DNA of 64,000 bases from Desulfofustis sp. (GTDB taxonomy: Bacteria > Desulfobacterota > Desulfobulbia > Desulfobulbales > Desulfocapsaceae): assembly GCA_022340565.1 (NCBI GenBank), contig JAJDNR010000026.1, forward strand, positions 1 through 64,000. Direction: 5' to 3'. The stretch's first letter is position 1. The number at the start of each line of letters is the position of its first letter. The translations under genes were made by a program, and so were the position numbers. Below, one piece after another: positions 46,709-56,729 of this stretch. A model generated the notes under the pieces. It was not told the DNA's origin and did no database searches. It saw nothing but the letters and a program-made list of their open reading frames with translations.

Positions 46709-47188
46709 CTAGGAAAAAATCTTTTCGATTTTCTTGCTTATTTTTTCTTCTTCAACATTCTGGGCGATAGACAGTTCGGTGACCAGCAATCCTTTCGCCG
46801 TATCGAGCATCTTCCGTTCACCGTAGGAAAGGTCTTTATCGACGCTGAGCAGAAAGAGATCCCGCAACACGGCCGCTACTTCGAAAATCGACCCGGTCTT
46901 GATTTTTTCCATGTATTCACGGTAGCGCCGGTTCCAGGTCTGGGAATCGATCTCTATCGCCCGGTCCTTGAGGATATTCAACACCTCGCTCGCCTGCTTC
47001 TTGTTCACGATGGCCCTGAGCCCTACGTTCTCGCTGCTGGAGGTGGGAATCATGATGGTCATGGAATTACCGATGATCTCTAGTACATAAAACGTTTCAT
47101 CCATTCCGGCGACCTGCTGGGTCTCGATCGCCTTGATGACGCCGACTCCATGAGCCGGATACACTGCCATGTCTCCTTCGGCAAACAC
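46709..47188 (-). CDS. CarD family transcription regulator
   Basis: A 159-residue RNA-polymerase-binding protein. FAEGDMAVYPAHGVGVIKAIETQQVAG is the Tudor-like RNA-polymerase-interaction domain; the C-terminal helical domain (QTWNRRYREYMEKIKTGSIFEVAAVLRDLFLLS, LSYGERKMLDTAKGLLVTELS) contacts promoter DNA. It probably stabilises open complexes at rRNA and other promoters. The start is GTG with AAGGAGAC six bases upstream. Confidence 0.93.
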   Translation of the reverse strand: MFAEGDMAVYPAHGVGVIKAIETQQVAGMDETFYVLEIIGNSMTIMIPTSSSENVGLRAIVNKKQASEVLNILKDRAIEIDSQTWNRRYREYMEKIKTGSIFEVAAVLRDLFLLSVDKDLSYGERKMLDTAKGLLVTELSIAQNVEEEKISKKIEKIFS

Positions 47189-47633
47189 TACAGTCTCCTT
47201 GAAAAATTAATGATTCACAACCAGGAAATGACGCGACTGTCATTACCACAGCCGCTCAACGGCTCTCACACCGGCATTGATTGGAGAATCGGTCCGGTCC
47301 GGTGCAAGCCTGTCTGTTGATGAGTCTGACCGGTGTCGTACATCCAATAATATAACACACAATCAGACGGAATTCTCGGTTTTTTAAATTCCCGGCTGCG
47401 GCCTTCAGCGTTCGTATCCTTTCCTCTGTGCCCATTCGAGTGAATTCCTGGCAAACCTATGGTGCTGCCGACCGCTCTCATCATGAAGACCATGCAGAAC
47501 CGCATGAGTTCAAGACGCCGCCCCGACATGGCGGCAGCAAAAGACCGGCATAGTCGCTCTGTGCATAGGCGCCACAGCGGGTCGCGCAGCGTGATGGGAT
47601 GATATGGAGTTGTCGGGTCGTGCTCAGAAGGAA
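47189..47633. other. 445-base gap between pth and carD
   Basis: The only ORF (47266-47529, minus) has an unlikely composition and no ribosome site. A TATATT with an upstream TG at about 47360 on the minus strand could be an extended -10 for carD. No RNA gene is recognised. Confidence 0.45.
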
Positions 47634-48227
47634 CTACCTGATCGAATTAATATGGGTCTGCGCCCTGGCCATGTCCCCGCCGAAAAACCAGTCCAGGCCC
47701 TGACTGATCTCGTCGAAGCGCGATTCGACCTCCTCCCGCTGCTGAGGCAGAAAGGGAGCAAGGACGTAGCTGTCAACTGCCATCTGTTCGGGAGTGCCGC
47801 CGCTCCCTGGTCTGCCGACACCGATCTTCAATCGATAAAAATCGGGAGTCGCCAGTTCTGAAGTGATTGACCTGATCCCGTTATGACCGCCTGAACCGCC
47901 CCCCCGTATCAGTTTGATGCGGCCGATCGCCATGTCTATGTCATCGTGCACGACGAGGATGTTGCCGGGCTCGATGGCGTAATAATTCACAAACGAGGCG
48001 ACCGCCCGGCCGCTCCGATTCATGAATGTCTGCGGCTTGAGCAGGCTGATCCTCATCCGCCCCGCGCGGATTTCGGCAGACAGGCACTGATGCCTGTCTG
48101 CCGAAAACGACAGGGCCTGCCGACTGGCCATCCAGTCGAGAAAGATGAAGCCCACATTATGTCTGCTCAACTCATATTTGCTCCCGGGATTTCCGAGACC
48201 GAACAGAGCGAACTGCTCATCGCCCAT
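47634..48227 (-). CDS. pth: peptidyl-tRNA hydrolase
   Basis: A 197-residue enzyme that rescues tRNA from abandoned peptides. ALFGLGNPGSKYELSRHNVGF holds the catalytic histidine; LLKPQTFMNRSGRAV and VVHDDIDMAIGRIKLIRGGGSGGHNGIRSI are standard. ATG 48227 is preferred to the TTG at 48236. It follows rplY, as in many bacteria, but an intrinsic-terminator-like hairpin ends about 30 bases before the start. Confidence 0.96.
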   Translation of the reverse strand: MGDEQFALFGLGNPGSKYELSRHNVGFIFLDWMASRQALSFSADRHQCLSAEIRAGRMRISLLKPQTFMNRSGRAVASFVNYYAIEPGNILVVHDDIDMAIGRIKLIRGGGSGGHNGIRSITSELATPDFYRLKIGVGRPGSGGTPEQMAVDSYVLAPFLPQQREEVESRFDEISQGLDWFFGGDMARAQTHINSIR

Positions 48228-48255
48228 AGGCGCCAATCCATCGTATATCGAAATG

Positions 48256-48287
48256 AAAAATCCGGAAAAGATCAGGTCTTTTCCGGA
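48256..48287 (-). terminator. intrinsic-terminator-like hairpin between rplY and pth
   Basis: Minus strand TCCGGAAAAG, a seven-base loop, CTTTTCCGGA, then TTTTT: a perfect ten-pair stem plus T run. Only about 30 bases remain before pth, too few for a separate promoter, so it should attenuate rather than fully stop transcription. Confidence 0.8.
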
Positions 48288-48330
48288 CTCATCTCAACCC
48301 TCCGGGACGTTCGTCCCCGGGCCACACGTG

Positions 48331-48885
48331 TTACGGTGCAACGATCGACACGCAGACCATCCCGGCGTCGCTGACCAGGGTCACGCCGTCCGGCAGTTCG
48401 ATCTGTCCTGCAGTGATCTGGTCGCCGATCCCCAGGCCGGAGATAGTTACCCTGCATTCGTTCGGAATATCCAGCGGTTTGCCCTGCAGAACAACGGCGG
48501 TTTTGTCGATTCGCTTGAGGCCGCCTCGATCTTCCCCTTTAGCCTTGCCGCTGTAAACAATTGGCACGGTGAACTGGAGCGATTTCTGCAAGTCGATCTC
48601 GAGGAAGTCGGCATGGAAGAGGGTGTCCCTGGCCGGGTCGGTCTGAATTTCCTTCACCAGCACACTTTTTTCCGTACCATTATCTATTTTCAGATTGATT
48701 ACCGCATTGCGGCCCTGAATGTCGATCAGTTCCTGGTAGAGGACTTTGGTCTCAAATTCGAGCGGGAGCGCTTCACCGCCGCCGCTGTAGACCACCGCCG
48801 GGGTCTTGCCTTCAGCCCGCATCCTTCTTATCGGTCCCTTACCGAATATGTCCCTGACTGAGGTGGCAATTTCTTTCGTTATCAT
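48331..48885 (-). CDS. rplY: 50S ribosomal protein L25/general stress protein Ctc
   Basis: A 184-residue 5S-rRNA-binding protein of the long Ctc type: an L25 domain (about 1-92; GKGPIRRMRAEGKTPAVVYSGG) plus the C-terminal TL5 beta domain (VPIVYSGKAKGEDRGGLKRIDKTAVVLQGKPLDIP). The prs-rplY-pth order is a common conserved cluster. Confidence 0.95.
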   Translation of the reverse strand: MITKEIATSVRDIFGKGPIRRMRAEGKTPAVVYSGGGEALPLEFETKVLYQELIDIQGRNAVINLKIDNGTEKSVLVKEIQTDPARDTLFHADFLEIDLQKSLQFTVPIVYSGKAKGEDRGGLKRIDKTAVVLQGKPLDIPNECRVTISGLGIGDQITAGQIELPDGVTLVSDAGMVCVSIVAP

Positions 48886-48957
48886 ACTTTCTCCTTGAGC
48901 CAGATTGAAGAATCAGCTGGCTGTTCGTTCCATGTGCACATGGAATTGTTCGTGTGG

Positions 48958-49896
48958 TTATACAAAAAGAGAGCTTACAGAATCCTCGTTATGAATCCGC
49001 TTGATTGCTTCCGCCAACAGCGTGGAAACGGACAGCACCTGTATTTTTCCGCAGTTTCGGGCGTTTTCCTGAAGCGGTATGGTGTTGGTGACGACCAGCG
49101 ATTTTATCGGCGATGCATTGAGCCTGTCGACAGCCGGCCCCGAAAGCACCGGATGAGAGCAGCATGCATGCACCTCTCTGGCGCCATGATCAAGAAGCGT
49201 CTGGGCTCCGTTGCACAGCGTGCCAGCGGTATCGACCATATCGTCCATCAGTATGGTGACCTTGTCGGTTACGTCGCCGATCACGTGCATCGCCTCGCTT
49301 TGATTGGGCTTGTCCCTGCGCTTGTCTATGATTGCCAGGCCGCAGTTCAGCCGTTTTGCAAAGGCCCTGGTCCGCTCGACACCGCCGGCATCCGGCGACA
49401 CCATGATAAAGTCCTCGAAATGTTCTCTAATGTGGTCGATCAATACCGGCGCTGCATAGAGATGATCCACGGGAATATTGAAAAAACCCTGAATCTGACC
49501 GGCATGCAGATCCATGCATAAAACCCTGCGCACGCCGACCACCATCAGCATTTCGGCAACGACCTTTGCCGAAATCGGCACCCGCGGTGCCACCTTCCGA
49601 TCCTGTCTCGCATAGCCGTAGTAGGGCAGCACCGCCGTAATGCGTCTGGCCGATGCCCTGCGCATGGCGTCCGCCATAATTACCAGTTCCATCAGATGAT
49701 CGTTTACCGGGGTACAGGTGGGCTGAATGATGAAGGAGTCCGTTCCCCGGACATTCTCCCTGATCTCTATGAAAATTTCCCCGTCGCTGAACTTGCGAAC
49801 ATCTGCCCTGGACACGCCGATTCCAAGGTAATCGGCTATTTCTTCGGCCATCGGGTAGTTCGCGTTGCCGGAAAAGATTTTCATAACATTTCCCAT
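48958..49896 (-). CDS. prs: ribose-phosphate pyrophosphokinase
   Basis: A 312-residue enzyme making PRPP for nucleotides, histidine and tryptophan. [42 protein letters not shown] (ATP loop), [18 protein letters not shown] and the PRPP loop [13 protein letters not shown] are present. ATG 49896 has AGAGG upstream; ATG 49884 is possible. Downstream of tRNA-Gln by 34 bases. Confidence 0.97.
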   Translation of the reverse strand: MGNVMKIFSGNANYPMAEEIADYLGIGVSRADVRKFSDGEIFIEIRENVRGTDSFIIQPTCTPVNDHLMELVIMADAMRRASARRITAVLPYYGYARQDRKVAPRVPISAKVVAEMLMVVGVRRVLCMDLHAGQIQGFFNIPVDHLYAAPVLIDHIREHFEDFIMVSPDAGGVERTRAFAKRLNCGLAIIDKRRDKPNQSEAMHVIGDVTDKVTILMDDMVDTAGTLCNGAQTLLDHGAREVHACCSHPVLSGPAVDRLNASPIKSLVVTNTIPLQENARNCGKIQVLSVSTLLAEAIKRIHNEDSVSSLFV

Positions 49897-49930
49897 AATG
49901 GTCGCCTCTTCAGTGTCGAAATTACGCGTC

Positions 49931-50006
49931 TGGCTGGGGTGCTAGGACTCGAACCTAGGAATGCCGGGATCAAAACCCGGTGCCTTTGCCACTTGGCTAC
50001 ACCCCA
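49931..50006 (-). tRNA. tRNA-Gln (anticodon TTG)
   Basis: A 76-base cloverleaf: TGGGGTG/CACCCCA acceptor stem, CCGGG-TTTTGAT-CCCGG anticodon arm with TTG, CTAGG-TTCGAGT-CCTAG T arm, G73 and an encoded CCA. Identity follows from the anticodon and the U1-A72 weak first pair typical of glutamine tRNA. Its first ten bases overlap the 3' end of ispE, so processing must cut inside the shared transcript. Confidence 0.97.
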
Positions 50007-50869
50007 TCAAGCGCCTTCGCCGATATGATACGAAATTCTTCCTCGCCGTACTGGTATTTTAATCTCGCCAAGGCATCTCCGGCCATTTTACCGTCTTCAA
50101 ACAGGCCAAACACGGTTGGCCCGCTGCCCGACATCAATGTTCCCGAAGCGCCCTCCTGCAGCAGTCGTTTTTTTATCTGGCCGATAACGGGATAATGCGC
50201 GCCGGTAACCTGTTCCAGATCGTTGTGCAGGTCGGCGGCAGAGAACGATCCGAATTCGCTGTTTCGAGAACCCCAAAGATTAAAATTATTGTCCTCTTTT
50301 GTCAATCTATAATTCTCATAGACCCATGTGGTGTTGACCTTGAATCCAGGATTGACAAGGACGTAATGATACCTGTCAAGGCTCTCGGTTTCTTTCAATC
50401 TGTCTCCGATCCCGGTTGCAATAACCGCCACATGGTCTGAGATCAGAAACGGCACATCTGCTCCGAGTTCCCGGCCGATATCCAACAATTCCTGATTCGC
50501 CAGCGGATCGCCGAGCATCCTGCTCAATGCCTTCAGAACGGCTGCCGCATCGCTGCTGCCGCCTCCAAGCCCGGCTCCGACCGGAATGATTTTGGTAAGT
50601 CTGATTCGTAATCCGTAGGCAGATCCTTCCCTGCAGCATTCAAAAAATCTTCTTGCCGCCCTTACCGCCAGATTCGAATCATTCCCCGGGATTTCCCGGC
50701 TGTCGGAGAAAAACTCGACAGATCCGGTGTCGGTCAACTCCAGTTCCAGCAAGTCAAACAGATCGATCTTCTGCATGCGGGTGACGAGTTCGTGATATCC
50801 ATCGGCTCGTTTCCCGGTAATGCGCAGACTCAGGTTGATTTTTGCCGGTGCCTTGACGCGGTATGACAT
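49997..50869 (-). CDS. ispE: 4-diphosphocytidyl-2-C-methyl-D-erythritol kinase
   Basis: A 290-residue GHMP kinase of the MEP pathway. VKAPAKINLSLRITGKRADGYHEL is the start signature; PVGAGLGGGSSDAAAVL is the ATP loop; GTLMSGSGPTVFGLF closes the site. The TAG stop at 49997-49999 is formed by bases of the tRNA-Gln acceptor/D-arm junction. ispE-tRNA-Gln-prs order is found in many bacteria. Confidence 0.96.
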   Translation of the reverse strand: MSYRVKAPAKINLSLRITGKRADGYHELVTRMQKIDLFDLLELELTDTGSVEFFSDSREIPGNDSNLAVRAARRFFECCREGSAYGLRIRLTKIIPVGAGLGGGSSDAAAVLKALSRMLGDPLANQELLDIGRELGADVPFLISDHVAVIATGIGDRLKETESLDRYHYVLVNPGFKVNTTWVYENYRLTKEDNNFNLWGSRNSEFGSFSAADLHNDLEQVTGAHYPVIGQIKKRLLQEGASGTLMSGSGPTVFGLFEDGKMAGDALARLKYQYGEEEFRIISAKALDGV

Positions 50870-50916
50870 GATCGGTGCCGATCCTGGCCGCCCTGCGAAA
50901 ACCTGCAGTGGTGCGG

Positions 50917-51234
50917 TTATTTCTTCACCGCCCTGACGAAGCGCATCTTGACGTCGTAGATGATATTTCTCATCAGCTCCGATTCCTCGCCGGTCAGGTT
51001 GCCTTTGGTTTTCTGATCCAGGACCACCAGCGTATCGATGGCATGCCGGGCCAGATCCAGATTGACCACCTTCTGCCCGGTTTCAGGATCAGGCAGCTCG
51101 CCGAGATGAAAGAGCACCGATGTGTTCAATGACATCACGAAGGTGGAAAACGTCACTTCCGGCATAACGCACTTTCCCTGCATGTCCGGAACCTTCCCCT
51201 CGCCGCATACATTATTGTTCATATCTTCATTCAT
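50917..51234 (-). CDS. DUF1844 family protein
   Basis: A 105-residue small protein. ATG 51234 with AGAGGA upstream is preferred. EVTFSTFVMSLNTSVLFHLGELPDPETGQKVVNLDLARHAIDTLVVLDQKTKGNLTGEESELM is the full DUF1844 pattern, conserved in Desulfobacterota, Acidobacteria and Planctomycetes. Four cysteine-poor helices are predicted; function is unknown. It sits between serA and ispE. Confidence 0.85.
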   Translation of the reverse strand: MNEDMNNNVCGEGKVPDMQGKCVMPEVTFSTFVMSLNTSVLFHLGELPDPETGQKVVNLDLARHAIDTLVVLDQKTKGNLTGEESELMRNIIYDVKMRFVRAVKK

Positions 51235-51286
51235 CCGTCTATCCTCTTCGGAGTTCCTCATGACTGCTGGGACTGCCAGTGGTCGC

Positions 51287-52870
51287 CTAGAGATCGAAAC
51301 TCTGGGCGCCGTTGATATTTTCGATCGCCCGCACCCGCTCGAGAATCTCTTTGGAAATCAACTGGTCCGTTCCCAGGAAAATGATATTCTGTCTGCTCTC
51401 CGCCTCTCGACCGACCGTCATCCGTGAAATATTGATGCCGCTTCTCCCCAACTCGGTTCCAAGCGCACCGATAACTCCTGGTATGTCGTTGTTATAGACT
51501 AACAACATCGGCCCGGAGGGCAAGGCCTCCAGTCTGAAATTATTGAGTCGCACGAGACGCGGTTCGCTTTTTCCGAACACGGTTCCGACCAGCTCATTCT
51601 CGCCCTCTACGGTGGATACCTTGACCACCAGGGTATTGATGAAGTCGGATGCCTGGTCAGTGCGGGATTCGACGACTTTTATGCCCCGGTCCCGGGCGAT
51701 GATCGGAGCGTTGACATAATTTACCGCATCCTTGAGAATGGGCGTGAACAAACCTTTCAAGAAGGCAACGGTAATCGACTTCGTGTCAAGATCGGCAAGT
51801 CCTCCCCCATATTCGATCGATATTTCCTGAACGCCGCCGCTGGCGAGCTGCATATGCATGTTGCCGAGCATTTCGCCAAGGGTGATATAGGGGCCCACCT
51901 GGGCAAGCACATCGTCGCTGACAGAAGGCATGTTGACGGCGTTGGTGACCGTGCCTTTCTTCAAATAGTCAGCCATCTGCTCGGCGATGGCGATCGCCAC
52001 ATTTTCCTGGGCTTCACTGGTCGAGGCACCGAGATGAGGGGTGCAGATAAAATTATCCAGCCCGAGTAACGGACAGTTCTCGACGGAGACCGGCTCCTTG
52101 GCGAACACATCGAGCGCCGCGCCGCCGATCCTGTTTGCTTTCAGCGCCTCGAACAGAGCCGCTTCATCGCAGACCCCGCCGCGGGCGCAGTTTACGAAAA
52201 TTCCATCCGGCTTCATGTTGTCGAAAAATTCGGTGGAGACCAGGTTTCTGGTTTCCTTGGTCAATGGTACGTGCACCGAAATAACGTCGCTGCGTCCGGC
52301 AAGCTCCACCAGGTCGACGAGTTCTACACCGAGCTTTTCTGCGACCTCTTTCGGCATGTGCGGGTCGTAGGCGATGGTTTTCATCCTCAGTCCCTGTGCC
52401 CTGCTCGCTGCAATACGGCCAATCCGGCCGATACCGATAACCCCGAAGGTCTTGCCGGTCAGCTCATGGCCCATGAATCTCTTCTTCTCCCACTTCCCTG
52501 CTTTCATTGAGGCGGTTGCCTGGGGTATATTGCGTGACAGGGCCATCATCATCGAAATGGCAAGTTCGGCGGTAGTGGTGGCGTTGCCGTCCGGGGCGTT
52601 CATTACGATCACGCCCTTCTGGCTTGCTGCGGGAATATCCACGTTGTCAAGACCGATGCCGGCCCTGCCGATCACTTTAAGTTTGCCGGCAGACTCGAGT
52701 AGATCCGCCGTTACCTTGGTGGCGCTGCGGATAACCAGTCCATCATATTCTCCGATCTCCGCCTTGATCGCATCGGGACTCATCCCCGTTTTGACATCGA
52801 CATCAAAACCGGCTTTTCTCAGAATATCCACACCTGTCTGGGCAAGATTGTCACTGACTAGAACTCTCAT
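51287..52870 (-). CDS. serA: D-3-phosphoglycerate dehydrogenase
   Basis: A 527-residue enzyme starting serine synthesis. FGVIGIGRIGRIAASRAQGL binds NAD; NCARGGVCDEAAL and CTPHLGASTSEAQENVA carry the catalytic Arg, Glu and His. After the catalytic part there is an intervening (ASB) domain and a C-terminal ACT domain (NDIPGVIGALGTELGRSGINISRMTVGR), the long form often inhibited by serine. ATG 52870 has AGGAG upstream; the track start is TTG. Confidence 0.96.
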   Translation of the reverse strand: MRVLVSDNLAQTGVDILRKAGFDVDVKTGMSPDAIKAEIGEYDGLVIRSATKVTADLLESAGKLKVIGRAGIGLDNVDIPAASQKGVIVMNAPDGNATTTAELAISMMMALSRNIPQATASMKAGKWEKKRFMGHELTGKTFGVIGIGRIGRIAASRAQGLRMKTIAYDPHMPKEVAEKLGVELVDLVELAGRSDVISVHVPLTKETRNLVSTEFFDNMKPDGIFVNCARGGVCDEAALFEALKANRIGGAALDVFAKEPVSVENCPLLGLDNFICTPHLGASTSEAQENVAIAIAEQMADYLKKGTVTNAVNMPSVSDDVLAQVGPYITLGEMLGNMHMQLASGGVQEISIEYGGGLADLDTKSITVAFLKGLFTPILKDAVNYVNAPIIARDRGIKVVESRTDQASDFINTLVVKVSTVEGENELVGTVFGKSEPRLVRLNNFRLEALPSGPMLLVYNNDIPGVIGALGTELGRSGINISRMTVGREAESRQNIIFLGTDQLISKEILERVRAIENINGAQSFDL

Positions 52871-52989
52871 CAAAACTCCTCAGCTCCTCTGATAAGCGAT
52901 GGTTATTGCGAACCTGCATGACGGTGAAGGTTTCCACGGAAATCCAGACCAGCCTGAAACCTCAGGCCCCTCCATGTTAAAAATAGCGC

Positions 52990-53018
52990 AGTATACTTTC
53001 TCGATCCGAAGAGAACAA
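52990..53018 (-). promoter_or_regulatory. sigma-70 promoter for serA
   Basis: Minus strand TTGTTC, 17 bases, TATACT. The -10 matches five of six. It is divergent from the gltX promoter, 33 bases away, in the 323-base serA-gltX gap, which holds no gene. Confidence 0.6.
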
Positions 53019-53050
53019 GCGCAAATAACCAGCCGCAGCCTCAAATCAAG

Positions 53051-53079
53051 TTGAATTATGGCCGCCGAAACGATATAAA
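53051..53079 (+). promoter_or_regulatory. sigma-70 promoter for gltX-glnS
   Basis: TTGAAT, a 17-base spacer and TATAAA. The leader to the gltX ATG at 53194 would be about 108 bases. Confidence 0.65.
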
Positions 53080-53193
53080 AGCAGCGTATTGTGGGCCTTG
53101 ATAAAAATCGAGGCTGGCTATCCTTTTTTGCCGTATCATGCTTATCTTTGTGAGCCAGATAAAAACGCTACGCAACCCCAGGAAAGAAAGGTT

Positions 53194-54672
53194 ATGCACG
53201 AGACCAGACTGCGATTCCCTCCGAGCCCGACCGGGTACCTTCACATCGGCGGAGCGAGAACCGCCCTTTACAACTGGCTATACGCCAAAAAGACCGGCGG
53301 CAAACTGGTGCTGCGCATCGAGGATACCGATGCCGACCGCTCAAGCGAAGATTCGATTCAGGGTATCATAGACGGCCTGAACTGGCTCGGCATCGACTGG
53401 GACGAAGGACCCTATTTCCAGACCGAATTCAGCCACGAGCATCGAGCTGCCGCAGCCAGGCTCGTTCGGCACGGCAAGGCCTACCATTGCTTCTGCTCCA
53501 AAGAGGAACTCGAACGCAAGCGGGAGGCCGCTCTCAAAGCCAAAACCGCTGTCGGCTACGACGGCACCTGCAGACATCTGGGGGAGGCCGAAATCACCGC
53601 CAGGCATGAGCGGGGGATACCGTCGGTGATCCGCTTCAAGGTCCCTGAACGGCATGGCAAGCTCGGTTATGACGATGAAGTGCTCGGGCGGATCGAAAGC
53701 GACTACGAGGAAATCGACGACTTCGTGATCGTCCGCTCCAACGGCAACCCGCTCTACCTGCTGTGCAACGTCGTCGACGATATCCGCGACCGCATCACCC
53801 ATGTGGTCAGGGGACAGGATCACATGACCAATACGATCAAGCAGCTGCTGCTCTACGAGGCCCTCGGTGCGCCGGTTCCGGTATTCGCCCACATGCCCTT
53901 GACCCTCGACACCAAAAAAGCGAAAATCTCCAAACGCAGCCACGGCGAGATTGTCGCCGTCCAGTTCTACCGCGACAACGGGTTCATCCCGTGGGCGTTC
54001 AATAATTTCCTGGTGCTGCTCGGCTGGTCCCCCGGCGATGATCGTGAGATCTTCTCCAAAGAGGAGTTGATCGAGGCGTTCAGCCTGGACCGCATCAACA
54101 AGTCGGCCTCGATCTTCAATTACCGCAAAGACGATCCGAAATTCTTCACCGACCCCAAGGCGATTGCAATAAACGAACACTATCTGCGGACCATGGACGT
54201 CGAGGCGCTGGCGCCGATGGTGAAAGACGTGCTGGTCAAGGAACAGTTGTGGGACGACAGCTATGAAGGGGAGCGGAAGCAATGGTTTCTACAGACCATC
54301 GAGCTGATCCGCTCCAGGTTCCACGTCCTCACCGATTTTACAACGATGGGCCGAGCCTACTTTTCAGACGATTTTCAGATCGAAGAGAAGCCGCTGACCA
54401 AAAATCTGCTTAAATTTCCGGAACTCCAGACCCTGCTCCCCGAGCTTGCAGAACGGTATGCCCTGCTCTCCGATTTTTCACTCGAGCAAACCGAACGGCT
54501 TGCACGTGAGTGCGCTGAACGCGCGGGGGTCAAGCCCGGGGTGATTATCAATGGGATGCGAACGGTCGTCACCGGCCAGCTGGCCGGACCTTCCCTGTTC
54601 GAAATTCTGATCACAATCGGTCAGCAGAAGGTGGTGGAGCGGTTGTGCAGAACTCCTCAATTTTACGTGTAA
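53194..54672 (+). CDS. gltX: glutamyl-tRNA synthetase
   Basis: A 493-residue class I synthetase. RLRFPPSPTGYLHIGGARTALYNWLYA contains the HIGH-type motif; KAKISKRSHGEIVAVQFY is the KMSKS-type loop. ATG 53194 follows AGGAAAG; the ORF-track start is upstream of the homologous region. glnS begins nine bases after the stop, so both glutamate-family synthetases form one operon. Confidence 0.94.
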   Translation: MHETRLRFPPSPTGYLHIGGARTALYNWLYAKKTGGKLVLRIEDTDADRSSEDSIQGIIDGLNWLGIDWDEGPYFQTEFSHEHRAAAARLVRHGKAYHCFCSKEELERKREAALKAKTAVGYDGTCRHLGEAEITARHERGIPSVIRFKVPERHGKLGYDDEVLGRIESDYEEIDDFVIVRSNGNPLYLLCNVVDDIRDRITHVVRGQDHMTNTIKQLLLYEALGAPVPVFAHMPLTLDTKKAKISKRSHGEIVAVQFYRDNGFIPWAFNNFLVLLGWSPGDDREIFSKEELIEAFSLDRINKSASIFNYRKDDPKFFTDPKAIAINEHYLRTMDVEALAPMVKDVLVKEQLWDDSYEGERKQWFLQTIELIRSRFHVLTDFTTMGRAYFSDDFQIEEKPLTKNLLKFPELQTLLPELAERYALLSDFSLEQTERLARECAERAGVKPGVIINGMRTVVTGQLAGPSLFEILITIGQQKVVERLCRTPQFYV

Positions 54673-54681
54673 GGGTTGACC

Positions 54682-56403
54682 ATGACGAGCGAACCACAGA
54701 ACACTCCGGACCAACGCCCGCTGGATTTCATCAGGCAGATCGTCAAGCAAGACCAGCGCACCGGCAAGCACCTGGTACCGATAACCCGCTTTCCCCCGGA
54801 GCCCAACGGTTTTCTGCATATCGGCCATGCCAAATCGATCTGTCTCAACTTCGGCATCAGCAATGAATTCAACGGTACCTGCCACCTGCGGTTCGACGAC
54901 ACCAACCCGAGCAAGGAGGAGGAGGCGTATGTAGAATCTATCAAGACCGACGTCAAGTGGCTTGGCTTCGACTGGGGCGAGCATCTTTACTTCGCCTCCG
55001 ACTACTTCGATAAACTCTACAATTTCGCCGAACAGCTCATCGACAAGGGCAAGGCCTATGTCTGTGATCTGACCCCGGACCAAATCCGCCAATATCGGGG
55101 GACCTTGACCGAACCCGGTACGGACAGTCCGTACCGCAACCGTACGGCAGCCGAAAACCTTGAATTGTTCAGGAAGATGAAAGCGGGAGCCTTTCCCGAC
55201 GGCAGCAGGGTACTGCGCGCCAAGATCGACATGAGTTCTCCGGCGATTATCATGCGCGACCCGGTAATTTACCGTATTCTGCGGTCCACCCACCACCGCA
55301 CCGGCGACACCTGGTGCATCTACCCGATGTATGATTTCACCCACTGTCTGTCCGACATGCTCGAGAAGATTACCCATTCACTCTGCACCCTCGAGTTCCA
55401 GGATAACCGCATGCTCTACGACTGGGTGCTCGATACCCTGGAAACCCCCTGTCATCCGCGCCAGATCGAGTTCGCCCGGCTCAATCTGACCTACACGGTG
55501 ATGTCCAAACGTAAATTGCTTCAGCTGGTAAACGAGAAATATGTCGACGGCTGGGACGATCCGCGGATGCTGACCATATCAGGCCTGAGACGGCGGGGCT
55601 ATACGCCGCGGTCGATCAGGAATTTCTGCGCGCAGATCGGCATCGGCAAAAAAGAGAGCCTCATCGATATGGGAATCCTTGAAAACGCCGTCAGGGAGGA
55701 TCTCAACGAAACCGCAGCACGGGTGATGGGGGTTCTCGACCCGCTCAAGGTGATCATCGATAACTATCCCGCTGACCGCAGTGAAACGCTGACCGCGCAG
55801 AATCATCCCCAGAAGCCGGAATTCGGCACCCGCGAACTGCTGTTCAGTCGAGAACTCTATATCGAACGAAGCGATTTCATGGAAGATCCGCCCCGCAAAT
55901 TCTTCCGTCTCGGTCCCGGCAGGGAAGTACGTCTGCGCTACGGTTACTACATCACCTGCACCTCGTATGAAACCGACGACACAGGCCGGGTAACCGCCCT
56001 GCACTGCAGCTACGATCCCGAGACCAGGGGGGGCTCCTCAGCTGACGGCAGAAAGGTGAAAGGTACGATCCACTGGGTGTCGGCCGCTCATGCGATCGAC
56101 GGCGAGGTCTGCCTCTACGACCGCCTGTTCGACGTCGAGCACCCCGATGGAGACAGGGAAAACGACTTCAAAACCCACATCAATCCCGACTCGAAACAGG
56201 TTCTCACCGGCTGCAAGCTCGAACCGTCCCTTGCCCACCTCGAACCGGGCAGCCAGGTTCAGTTCGAGCGCCAGGGGTACTTCTGTCTCGATGCGACTCT
56301 CAGCACTCCGGGAAGACCCGTATTCAACCGGGTCGTGACGCTTCGGGATTCGTGGGAGAAGCAGGCCGCGCCGGTTCAGACGAAGAGTTTGAAGCAGAAA
56401 TAG
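54682..56403 (+). CDS. glnS: glutaminyl-tRNA synthetase
   Basis: A 573-residue class I enzyme that charges tRNA-Gln directly. [24 protein letters not shown] (HIGH), [31 protein letters not shown] (KMSKS-type) and the C-terminal anticodon beta barrels are present. AAGGG lies six bases before ATG 54682. GlnRS makes the indirect amidotransferase route unnecessary for glutamine; the tRNA-Gln substrate is encoded 5 kb away. Its last 28 bases overlap a convergent gene. Confidence 0.95.
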   Translation: MTSEPQNTPDQRPLDFIRQIVKQDQRTGKHLVPITRFPPEPNGFLHIGHAKSICLNFGISNEFNGTCHLRFDDTNPSKEEEAYVESIKTDVKWLGFDWGEHLYFASDYFDKLYNFAEQLIDKGKAYVCDLTPDQIRQYRGTLTEPGTDSPYRNRTAAENLELFRKMKAGAFPDGSRVLRAKIDMSSPAIIMRDPVIYRILRSTHHRTGDTWCIYPMYDFTHCLSDMLEKITHSLCTLEFQDNRMLYDWVLDTLETPCHPRQIEFARLNLTYTVMSKRKLLQLVNEKYVDGWDDPRMLTISGLRRRGYTPRSIRNFCAQIGIGKKESLIDMGILENAVREDLNETAARVMGVLDPLKVIIDNYPADRSETLTAQNHPQKPEFGTRELLFSRELYIERSDFMEDPPRKFFRLGPGREVRLRYGYYITCTSYETDDTGRVTALHCSYDPETRGGSSADGRKVKGTIHWVSAAHAIDGEVCLYDRLFDVEHPDGDRENDFKTHINPDSKQVLTGCKLEPSLAHLEPGSQVQFERQGYFCLDATLSTPGRPVFNRVVTLRDSWEKQAAPVQTKSLKQK

Positions 56404-56729
56404 AGAACCAGCAGCGCCGCCACACCTGCCATGGCCGACAGGAGCCTGATGACCGTCGGCGAAAATCTCGACCGTGATACAGAGGCGCTGCTCAGGTTCA
56501 AAGCGGCCAGCCGCTCCACCTGTTCCTGAACAGTGAGCCTTACGTCTTTTTTGGCCGCCTCCGCCTCTCTATTTGTTTCACCATCGTCTCGGAAAGCGGT
56601 CCCAGCAGACGCGTCCCCATCGTCAAGCGGCGCTGTGGAGAGCACGTTGTCCGACATCCGGTGACGATCCGATCCCTTTTCAACCATTCGTGCACCAACG
56701 CCCGTTTTTTCGATACCTTCAGAGTTCAT
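56376..56729 (-). CDS. hypothetical tail-anchored membrane protein
   Basis: A 117-residue protein I do not recognise. The first 85 residues are polar and charged with a short predicted helix ([15 protein letters not shown]), followed by one C-terminal membrane helix ([25 protein letters not shown]). The ATG directly abuts the GGT stop, so it is probably coupled to it. Its end overlaps the end of glnS on the other strand. Confidence 0.55.
   Translation of the reverse strand: MNSEGIEKTGVGARMVEKGSDRHRMSDNVLSTAPLDDGDASAGTAFRDDGETNREAEAAKKDVRLTVQEQVERLAALNLSSASVSRSRFSPTVIRLLSAMAGVAALLVLYFCFKLFV

Noticed and set aside
47266-47529. 87-residue ORF in the pth-carD gap
   Set aside because: No ribosome site, no recognisable features and unusual composition.
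56376-56403. glnS C-terminal overlap as a frameshift in glnS
   Set aside because: GlnS is full length with its expected C-terminal barrels; the overlap is with a separate convergent gene.
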